Shown here: positions 4,330 through 9,274 of the stretch, one piece after another | Position numbering within the stretch: the first letter of the stretch is position 1 | Layout of the letters: each line of letters starts with the position of its first letter | NCBI GenBank assembly: GCA_019115345.1 | Contig: DXDV01000278.1 | Coordinates: 1 to 9,274 of the forward strand | From: Candidatus Intestinimonas stercorigallinarum | GTDB lineage: Bacteria > Bacillota > Clostridia > Oscillospirales > Oscillospiraceae | Direction: 5' to 3' | DNA length: 9,274 bases | Program-made: the position numbers and the translations under genes | Notes under the pieces: model-generated | The model's input: only the letters and a program-made list of their open reading frames with translations | Told to the model about the DNA's origin: nothing | Databases searched by the model: none

Positions 4330-5247
4330 TCACAGCCGTCCCTGCTCCAGCTTATCCAGCACCGCCTGGAACCAGTCGGGCAGGGGGCACTCCACCGTCA
4401 GGCGCTCCCCGGAGCGGGGGTGGAGGAAGGAGAGCTTCCGGGCGTGGAGGCACTGTCCCGCCAGCCCGGGCGCCGGTTTTTTGGCGCCGTACACCGTGTC
4501 CCCCAGCAGGGGGTGGCCGATGGAGGCCATGTGTACCCGGATCTGGTGGGTGCGGCCGGTCTCCAGGCGGCAGCCGATGTGGGTATAGCCGGCATACCGC
4601 CCCAGCACCTCCCAGTGGGTCACCGCCGCACGGCCGTTTTTGGGGTCCACCGCCATCTTCTTCCGGTCCACCGGGTGGCGGCCGATGGGGGCGTCCACAG
4701 TGCCCCGGTCCTCCTTCAGCCCACCCACGCACACCGCCTCATAACAGCGGTAGAGGGAGTGGTCCTGGAGCTGTCCGGCCAGGGCCAGGTGGGCCTCGTC
4801 GTTCTTGGCGGCGATGATGAGCCCCGAGGTGTCCCGGTCGATGCGGTGGACGATGCCCGGCCGCAGCGCGCCGTTGATTCCGGAGAGGCTATTTTTGCAG
4901 TGATATAACAGAGCGTTGACCAATGTCCCGTCGGGATGGCCGGGGGCGGGGTGGACCACCATGCCCACCGGCTTGTTGACCACGATGACGTCGGCGTCCT
5001 CGTAGACCACGTCCAGGGGGATGTCCTGGGGCAGCACGTCCACCGGCTCCGGGTCGGGGATGGACAGGGCCACCACATCCCCCGCCCCGGTGCGGGCGTT
5101 CTTTTTCACCGGGGTCCCGTTGCGGGTGACCGCCCCCTCCTCGATGAGCCGCTGGGCCGCCGAGCGGGTGAGGCCCTCCACGCTCCGGGCCAAAAACTGG
5201 TCCAGCCGCTCTCCCTCCCGGTCAGCCGTCAGCAGGACTTGAGTCAT
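4330..5247 (-). CDS. RluA/RluD-family 23S rRNA-type pseudouridine synthase
   Basis: Isomerises uridine to pseudouridine in structured RNA. It is 305 aa, normal for the RluD-type subgroup. The N-terminal S4 RNA-binding domain (about residues 13-60, RLDQFLARSVEGLTRSAAQRLIEEGAV) is followed by the catalytic domain. NKPVGMVVHPAPGH lies at 91-104, the signature HRIDRDTSGL at 134-143 with catalytic Asp137, and the conserved LETGRTHQIRVHMASIGHPLLGDTVYG from about 228. The ATG at 5247 has AAGGAGGAG upstream (5252-5260). Both lie inside the end of lspA, which overlaps by 26 bp, so translation is probably coupled. The exact modified site (RluD-like 1911/1915/1917 or another) cannot be told from sequence alone, so no gene symbol is given. 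Confidence 0.93.
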   Translation of the reverse strand: MTQVLLTADREGERLDQFLARSVEGLTRSAAQRLIEEGAVTRNGTPVKKNARTGAGDVVALSIPDPEPVDVLPQDIPLDVVYEDADVIVVNKPVGMVVHPAPGHPDGTLVNALLYHCKNSLSGINGALRPGIVHRIDRDTSGLIIAAKNDEAHLALAGQLQDHSLYRCYEAVCVGGLKEDRGTVDAPIGRHPVDRKKMAVDPKNGRAAVTHWEVLGRYAGYTHIGCRLETGRTHQIRVHMASIGHPLLGDTVYGAKKPAPGLAGQCLHARKLSFLHPRSGERLTVECPLPDWFQAVLDKLEQGRL

Positions 5248-5710
5248 GGGGCTCCTCCTTTTTTTCCAGCTTGTCGTAGTAGAAGAGGAAGTAGACGCAG
5301 AAGGCGATGCCGCCGCAGACCACGCAGATGTCGGCCACGTTAAAGACGGCAAAGGTCATGAACTGGAGGTCGAACATGTCGGTGACGAAGCCGAAGAGGG
5401 CCCGGTCGATGAGGTTCCCCACCGCTCCGGCCAGGACCATCGTCAGGGAGGTGACGCCGAAGGGGTGGCGGACCACCCCGCGCAGGAGGGCGGCGGCGAT
5501 GACCACCGACACCACCGCCGAGATGAGGGTGAGGACCCAGGTGTGGTCCGAGAGGATGGAAAAGGCGGCGCCGGTGTTTTGCACATAGGTGAGGTCCACC
5601 AGGCCGGGGAGGAAGGGGACCGAGGTCCCCAGAGGGATATAGGTGCGGACCAGGTACTTGACCACCTGGTCGGCGGCCACCAGGACCGCCGCGAGCAGGG
5701 CATACAGCAT
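5222..5710 (-). CDS. lspA: Lipoprotein signal peptidase (signal peptidase II)
   Basis: Membrane aspartyl protease that removes the signal peptide of lipoproteins after Lgt has lipidated the lipobox cysteine. It is 162 aa with four hydrophobic segments (about 1-20, 57-78, 86-106 and 126-145). The conserved blocks are D14-Q-x-x-K, VQNTGAAFS (43-51), VLAGAVGNLIDR (92-103) with catalytic D102, and VFNVADI (122-128) with catalytic D127. The charged tail KLEKKEEPHDSSPADG carries the rluD start and ribosome binding site. The ATG at 5710 has AAGGAG 10 nt upstream (5721-5726). The lspA-rluD order is common in Firmicutes. Confidence 0.96.
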   Translation of the reverse strand: MLYALLAAVLVAADQVVKYLVRTYIPLGTSVPFLPGLVDLTYVQNTGAAFSILSDHTWVLTLISAVVSVVIAAALLRGVVRHPFGVTSLTMVLAGAVGNLIDRALFGFVTDMFDLQFMTFAVFNVADICVVCGGIAFCVYFLFYYDKLEKKEEPHDSSPADG

Positions 5711-5788
5711 AGGGTGATAACTCCTTGTCTCCGGCCTGAGCGCCGGCGGGGATCGTGAGGGGACGCCGCTGGGACGTCAGTACTCCTC

Positions 5789-5818
5789 ATTATATATCAA
5801 AATTCCCCCGTTTTACAA
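5789..5818 (-). promoter_or_regulatory. Sigma-A-type promoter of lspA-rluD
   Basis: Perfect -10 TATAAT (5789-5794) with -35 TTGTAA (5813-5818) at 18-bp spacing, in a short AT-rich patch of GC-rich surroundings. An overlapping TGATATATA could act as an extended -10. It lies about 80 bp before lspA. Confidence 0.65.
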
Positions 5819-5868
5819 TCAAATTCTCAACGTCCCCGTCCACCCCGGTCCGCGCCCCCAAACACGGG

Positions 5869-5928
5869 AAAAAAGCGGCTGCCTCCCGCGTCCCCACCCG
5901 CAGGGGAGGGACTGGGAGGCAGCTGCTT
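5869..5928 (-). terminator. Strong intrinsic terminator after the anti-sigma gene
   Basis: On the minus strand, GCTGCCTCCC pairs with GGGAGGCAGC. Inner GTCCC and CCCC pair with GGGGAC across the short GC-rich loop, and CTTTTTT follows directly. It lies 26 bp after the anti-sigma stop codon and insulates that operon from lspA. Confidence 0.92.
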
Positions 5929-5953
5929 ATCTCGGGTTGTGGGGCGGGCCGGT

Positions 5954-6808
5954 TCACTGGGCGGGCTGGATGACGAACTCCTGGCTGCCCATGGAGCCGG
6001 GGCCCAGCTCGTACTTCTCAAAGACCACCACGGGGCGCTCCTCCTGGTTGAGGTAGAAGGGCTGGTCCTCGGAGATGCCCTGGAAGCCCCCCTCCTCGGC
6101 GGTCCAGTAGACGTTGTCCGGGTCCTTGGACCGCTCGGCGATCTGGGCCTCCACCTGGGCGTTGACGGTCTCCATCCAGTTGGGTCCCAGCAGGTCCCGA
6201 AGGGTGAGCTCCCGGCCGGTCTCCAGGTCGATGTTGTAGGTGTAGAACTCGGTGTAGGCGCTGGCCCTGGTCTCGGTCTTTTGGATGACGAAGGAGAGGT
6301 AGTGCTCCGTCTGGCACTTGACCTCGTAGTCCACGTCGATGATGACCGGAATATAGTCGTCGGGGTCGCCGCCGGTGGACACATAGGCCTCCTTGGTCTC
6401 CTGGGCCCGCTGCTCGGCCTCGTCGATGACGGCCTGGACCCGGGTGGAGATCTCCTGGTTGATCTGCTGCTCCAGGTCGGTGTAACCGGTGTTCTCCAGG
6501 GCGGGGAGGCGCACGTCGATGACATGCTCGTCGTCGTTGACGGTGAACTCGGTGACGGTAAAGATCCTGGCCAGACTGCCCAGCAGCGGCACGTCGTACA
6601 CCGCCTGGGCAAAGGTGGGGCTGCCGTTCACCAGCAGCACGAAGCAGGCGCAGCCGGCCAGGGCGGTGGCCAGGCTCCGGCGGAGGACCCGGCGGCGCTT
6701 CCGCAGCCGCTCCCCCTCCCGAATGGCGGCGCGCACCGCCAGGGAGAGCTCCTCCGGCGTCTCCTGGGCGCGGTATCGGGCTCTGGCCCGTTCCAGTTCA
6801 GGGTGCAT
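5954..6808 (-). CDS. RsiV-like anti-sigma factor, DUF3298 ectodomain
   Basis: Single-pass membrane anti-sigma factor, 284 aa. Residues 1-40 form a charged cytoplasmic segment (the likely sigma-binding part), 45-63 one hydrophobic membrane segment, and 85-284 the extracellular part. The ectodomain has the RsiV/PdaC-like order. A VRLPALENTGYTDLEQQINQEI segment (99-120) comes first. The DUF3298 region follows: TEFYTYNIDLETGRELTLRDLLG (186-208), then ISEDQPFYLNQ (245-255) and FEKYELGPGSMGSQEFVI (263-280). In Bacillus subtilis, RsiV binds lysozyme through such a domain and is then cleaved by signal peptidase to free SigV. A small-residue stretch after the membrane segment (SPTFAQA, 63-69) could serve as such a site (inference). 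The ATG at 6808 overlaps the sigma gene by 11 bp, as expected for a coupled pair. Confidence 0.9.
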   Translation of the reverse strand: MHPELERARARYRAQETPEELSLAVRAAIREGERLRKRRRVLRRSLATALAGCACFVLLVNGSPTFAQAVYDVPLLGSLARIFTVTEFTVNDDEHVIDVRLPALENTGYTDLEQQINQEISTRVQAVIDEAEQRAQETKEAYVSTGGDPDDYIPVIIDVDYEVKCQTEHYLSFVIQKTETRASAYTEFYTYNIDLETGRELTLRDLLGPNWMETVNAQVEAQIAERSKDPDNVYWTAEEGGFQGISEDQPFYLNQEERPVVVFEKYELGPGSMGSQEFVIQPAQ

Positions 6809-7304
6809 GGTCGATCTCCTCTCCAGTCATGTCCTTGAGCCGCCGGATGGCCTTGTAGAGCCGGGACTTCACCGTGTTCAGGTTGGTCCCGGTGGCCTGG
6901 GCGATCTCCTCCAGCTTCAGGTCCTCGAAGTAGCGCAGTTTGATGACGGTCTGCTCGGGCAGGGACAGCCGGTCGATGGCGTCGTAGAGGTCCAGCCGCT
7001 CCCCCGGGTCCCGGCTCTCCGCCGCCCGGCCGGCCAGGGCCTCCTCGAAGGGCACCAGGTCCCGGCCCCGGCGGAAGTGGTTCATGGCCTCGTTGATGAG
7101 GATGCGGTAGAACCAGGTCTTGAGATACGCCGGCTCCCGCACCGTGTCCACCTTGCTCAGGGCCTTCACGATGGCCTCTTGGACCACGTCCAGGGCGGCG
7201 TCCCGGTTTTTGACATAGCTGAGCGCCAGGCGGTAAAATTCCGTCTGTCCGTTGACGATATGCTCCACCAGCAACTGGCGCTTGTCCGGGCCGTTCTGTC
7301 TCAA
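6798..7304 (-). CDS. ECF-type RNA polymerase sigma factor (SigV-like partner)
   Basis: Group 4 sigma factor, 168 aa, consisting of regions 2 and 4 only. Region 2 spans about 20-80 with DVVQEAIVKAL (region 2.2) and LKTWFYRILINEAMNHFRR (regions 2.3-2.4). A linker at 81-102 follows. Region 4 spans 103-157 with LSLPEQTVIKLRYFEDLKLEEIAQATGTNLNTVKSRLYKAIRRLK, whose HTH reads the -35 element. The start is a TTG at 7304: the frame has a stop upstream (7326-7328) and no ATG, and AAGGAAG lies about 11 nt before the TTG. It sits 21 nt after the SGNH hydrolase gene and overlaps the anti-sigma gene, forming one operon. A matching ECF promoter at 8239-8264 upstream of the first gene suggests autoregulation. 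Confidence 0.93.
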   Translation of the reverse strand: MRQNGPDKRQLLVEHIVNGQTEFYRLALSYVKNRDAALDVVQEAIVKALSKVDTVREPAYLKTWFYRILINEAMNHFRRGRDLVPFEEALAGRAAESRDPGERLDLYDAIDRLSLPEQTVIKLRYFEDLKLEEIAQATGTNLNTVKSRLYKAIRRLKDMTGEEIDHAP

Positions 7305-7325
7305 GGGGATGGCAGCTTCCTTCCG

Positions 7326-8204
7326 TTAAGATGCTTCGGGGGCCACGGTGTGGGTCCGCAGGTAATCGGCCCACACCTGATAGCCGCTCTTGGTGAGGTG
7401 GACGCCGTCGGTGCTCATATCCGCCGGCAGGGCGCCGGTCTCGTCGGCCAGGGCGGCGTGGGCGTCCACCAGGTAGACCTGCTTTTCCTCCGCCAGCTGG
7501 GCGATGAGGCCGTTGTACACGGCCACCTTCTCATTTTTCAGCCACTCGTGGCTGGCCGAGGTCTCCGCCGTCACCGGCAGGAGGGTCTGAAGATAGATCT
7601 GGGCGTCTGGCTGGGCCTCCCGCACCAGGTCGATGAGCTGGGCGTAACTGTCGTAAAACCGCTGGTCGTTGTACCACCCCAGCTCGTTGACCCCCAGCAG
7701 GAGGTAGACCTTGCCGTAGGACTGCCGGGCCAGGGCCTCCAGAGGGGTGTACTTCCCGTCCTCCGTCCGGATGACGGCGTCGGTCCGGACCGACTGGACG
7801 GTGAGCCCCTTGTAGGAGAGGTTCTCCGCCCCCCGGATGCCGCTGTACAGCAGCAGTCCGTCGGTGAGGGAGTCCCCCAGGAAGGCGGCGTCGGAGAACC
7901 AGTCGTCCTCCACCGCCTTCCCCTCGGGCACCGGAGAGGCGTAGTCGTAGGCCGGGGCGGCGGTCTCTGCGGGGAGGGGCTCCTCCGGCAGCGGCGTCGG
8001 CGTGGGCGCGGGGGCAACTGCCGGGGCGGACGCCGCGGGAGTGGGGGATGGGGCCTGGGAGGCGGGGACCTCCGCCACCGGCTGGGCGCTTACCTGGCCC
8101 GGCAGCAGGAACCAGGCGCCGGTGAGGACCAGGGCCAGCAGGGCCACGGCGATGGGCAGGCGCGGCGCCGTGGTCCGGCGGCGGCGCTTGGGACGATAGG
8201 GCAC
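7326..8204 (-). CDS. Membrane-anchored SGNH/GDSL hydrolase
   Basis: Predicted extracellular esterase or acetyl-transfer domain protein, 292 aa. Layout: basic cytoplasmic N-terminus (YRPKRRRR), one membrane segment or uncleaved signal (about 16-35), a Pro/Ala/Thr-rich linker (43-90), then an SGNH domain (100-285). Block I is FLGDSLTDG with nucleophile S112, block III is GVNELG with N173, and block V is STDGVHL with D266 and H269. The full Ser-Asp-His set plus oxyanion residues are therefore present. The GTG start at 8204 was chosen because AAAGGAGGGAG lies just upstream (8209-8219). Longer frames begin inside GC-rich non-coding sequence. It is first in an operon with an ECF sigma and an RsiV-like anti-sigma. 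A cell-wall O-acetyl ester substrate is plausible from that context but unproven. Confidence 0.88.
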   Translation of the reverse strand: MPYRPKRRRRTTAPRLPIAVALLALVLTGAWFLLPGQVSAQPVAEVPASQAPSPTPAASAPAVAPAPTPTPLPEEPLPAETAAPAYDYASPVPEGKAVEDDWFSDAAFLGDSLTDGLLLYSGIRGAENLSYKGLTVQSVRTDAVIRTEDGKYTPLEALARQSYGKVYLLLGVNELGWYNDQRFYDSYAQLIDLVREAQPDAQIYLQTLLPVTAETSASHEWLKNEKVAVYNGLIAQLAEEKQVYLVDAHAALADETGALPADMSTDGVHLTKSGYQVWADYLRTHTVAPEAS

Positions 8205-8238
8205 GGGGCTCCCTCCTTTGATGTCTTTCTGATGATTA

Positions 8239-8264
8239 GACGGAGGGGCGGGGGAAAAGTTTGA
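8239..8264 (-). promoter_or_regulatory. Probable ECF sigma promoter of the SGNH-sigma-anti-sigma operon
   Basis: On the minus strand, TCAAAC (8259-8264), 16 bp and CGTC followed by TAA (8239-8242 and beyond) match the AAC / CGTC pattern of ECF sigma promoters such as those of SigM, SigW and SigV (TGAAAC-N16-CGTC). It points at the SGNH gene, with about 35 bp to its GTG. No sigma-A promoter of comparable quality is visible in the gap. Confidence 0.65.
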
Positions 8265-8273
8265 ATGGGGCGG

Positions 8274-8315
8274 AAAAAATTTGCGCGCCCCGCCGGCAGG
8301 GGAGGACGGCGGGGC
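8274..8315 (-). terminator. Terminator-like hairpin after typA
   Basis: Minus-strand GCCCCGCCG (8307-8315) pairs with CGGCGGGGC (8287-8295) across an 11-nt loop. A run of six T (8274-8279) follows, but only after GCGCAAA, so the U-tract is offset. It lies between typA and the ECF promoter and is the best candidate terminator for typA. Confidence 0.5.
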
Positions 8316-8327
8316 CGGAACGCAGGA

Positions 8328-8373
8328 CGCCGCCCCCGCGTCTGACCTCATTTTATCAGATGCGGGGGCGGCG
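8328..8373. repeat. 46-bp near-perfect palindrome
   Basis: Arms CGCCGCCCCCGC (8328-8339) and GCGGGGGCGGCG (8362-8373), then a G-T pair, then TCTGA (8341-8345) and TCAGA (8356-8360), around a 10-nt AT-rich loop. This gives an 18-bp stem on the plus strand. No T-run follows on either strand, so it is not a standard intrinsic terminator. It lies between typA and the terminator-like hairpin. Confidence 0.8.
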
Positions 8374-8452
8374 CGATCACGGCGCGGCGGGCGCGGGAGC
8401 CTGCCCGCCGGAGAGAGCGTCCTTGTTCCTGCGCTTCAGGGCCGCCGGGACC

Positions 8453-9274
8453 TCAGCCCTTTTTCTTGGAGGCCTCCCGCATCCGGGCGGCGTGGTCCAG
8501 CAGGCGCTTGCGCAGGCGGAGGGACTCGGGGGTGACCTCCAGCAGCTCGTCGTCGGCCAAAAACTCCAGGCACTGCTCCAGGGACATCTGCCGGGGGGTG
8601 GTGAGGCGGAGGGCCTCGTCGGAGCCGGAGGCCCGCATGTTGGTGAGCTGCTTCTTCTTGCAGATGTTGACGGTGATGTCCTCGCTCTTGGGGGTCTCGC
8701 CCACCACCATACCGGCGTAGACGGGCACGCCGGGGCCGATGAAGAGGACGCCCCGCTCCTGGGCGTTGAAGAGGCCGTAGGTGACGCTCTCGCCGGTCTC
8801 GAAGGAGACCAGGGAGCCGCTGGAGCGGCGGGAGACCTCTCCCTTGTAGGGGGCGTAGCACTCAAAGACGGAGGCCATGATGCCCTCGCCCTTGGTGTCG
8901 GTGAGGAACTCGTTGCGGTAGCCGAAGAGCCCCCGGGCGGGGACCAGGAACTCCAGCTTCATGCGGCTGCCCACGGGGGTCATCTCCAGCATCTCGCCCT
9001 TCCGGGAGCCGATCTTCTCGATGACGGCGCCCACGGCGTCGCTGGGCACGTCGCAGACCAGGCGCTCGATGGGCTCGCACTTCTTGCCGTCGATCTCCTG
9101 GAAGAGCACGCGGGGGGGAGACACCTGGAACTCGTAGCCCTCACGGCGCATGGTCTCGATGAGGATGGACAGGCTCATCTCGCCGCGGCCGGCCACGTTG
9201 AAGGCGTCGGTGGAGTCGGTCTCGGTGACCCGCAGGGACACGTCCTTCATGGTCTCCCGGAACAGACGTTCACG
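8453..9274 (-). CDS. typA: TypA/BipA ribosome-associated GTPase, C-terminal part (cut by window edge)
   Basis: Translational GTPase of the EF-G/LepA class that binds the ribosome and acts in ribosome assembly and stress adaptation. The GTPase domain and start lie beyond the right edge. The visible 273 residues cover the EF-G domain III/V-like parts and the TypA-specific C-terminal domain. Diagnostic blocks are AGRGEMSLSILIETMRREGYE, RKGEMLEM, PARGLFGYRNEFLTDTKGEGI, YGLFNAQERGVLFIGPGVPVYAGMVVGE, KKKQLTNMRASGSDEALRL and DDELLEVTPESLRLRKRLLD. The reading frame continues through the right edge (RERLFRET before the internal Met at 9250). The gene ends KKKG at 8453. AGRGEMS stands where many homologues have AGRGELH. 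Confidence 0.95.
   Translation of the reverse strand, partial: RERLFRETMKDVSLRVTETDSTDAFNVAGRGEMSLSILIETMRREGYEFQVSPPRVLFQEIDGKKCEPIERLVCDVPSDAVGAVIEKIGSRKGEMLEMTPVGSRMKLEFLVPARGLFGYRNEFLTDTKGEGIMASVFECYAPYKGEVSRRSSGSLVSFETGESVTYGLFNAQERGVLFIGPGVPVYAGMVVGETPKSEDITVNICKKKQLTNMRASGSDEALRLTTPRQMSLEQCLEFLADDELLEVTPESLRLRKRLLDHAARMREASKKKG

Noticed and set aside
6489..8264. 591-codon open frame on the plus strand opposite the SGNH and sigma genes
   Set aside because: Antisense shadow of high-GC codon bias. No ribosome binding site or recognisable domain, and the opposite strand has complete motifs.
8317..8342. Plus-strand GGAAC-N17-CGTC resembling an ECF promoter
   Set aside because: It points away from the sigma operon into the antisense of typA, with no plus-strand gene downstream. 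In such GC-rich sequence it is probably chance.
8385..8410. 8-bp GC hairpin just after typA
   Set aside because: No T-run on either strand. Such stems are expected in this very GC-rich stretch.

Overview
The window looks like a chromosomal segment of a high-GC Firmicute, most likely a gut clostridium of the Oscillospiraceae type (Flavonifractor/Lawsonibacter-like). This is inferred from GC-rich codon use combined with typical Firmicutes control: a T-box leader, a TPP riboswitch, AAGGAGG-type ribosome binding sites and a SigV/RsiV-like sigma/anti-sigma pair. Every recognisable gene except one small ORF lies on the minus strand, so the text below follows transcription from high to low coordinates.

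Right end: the C-terminal part of the ribosome-associated GTPase TypA/BipA (8453-9274) enters the window. A GC-rich gap follows with a large palindrome, a terminator-like hairpin and a good ECF-type promoter. That promoter reads into a three-gene operon: a membrane-anchored SGNH/GDSL hydrolase, an ECF sigma factor and an RsiV-like DUF3298 anti-sigma factor, closed by a strong terminator at 5869-5928. The promoter suggests that the sigma factor drives its own operon. Next, lspA (signal peptidase II) and rluD-family pseudouridine synthase overlap by 26 bp and share a sigma-A-type promoter.

Centre: about 830 bp without genes (3501-4329) holds two kinds of repeated palindromic DNA. One is a REP-like hairpin of about 26 bp, present four times in the window. 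The other is a larger inverted-repeat element of about 100-109 bp, present twice plus one internally deleted, inverted remnant. A sigma-A promoter, TPP riboswitch and intrinsic terminator then control thiT (thiamine ECF transporter S component) and a HAD-IIB phosphatase, a likely thiamine salvage operon.

Left end: directly after the HAD gene a second sigma-A promoter starts an isoleucine-type T-box leader (specifier ATC, T-box motif, terminator at 1551-1596). Its expected target, ileS, begins only at 716, about 840 nt further on. A small divergent module sits between them: an XRE repressor gene (minus strand) and an 88-aa gene (plus strand). Their promoters face each other over a duplicated operator. 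REP and inverted-repeat elements lie beside this module. The interrupted T-box/ileS arrangement and the self-controlled SGNH-sigma-anti-sigma operon are the most interesting points.
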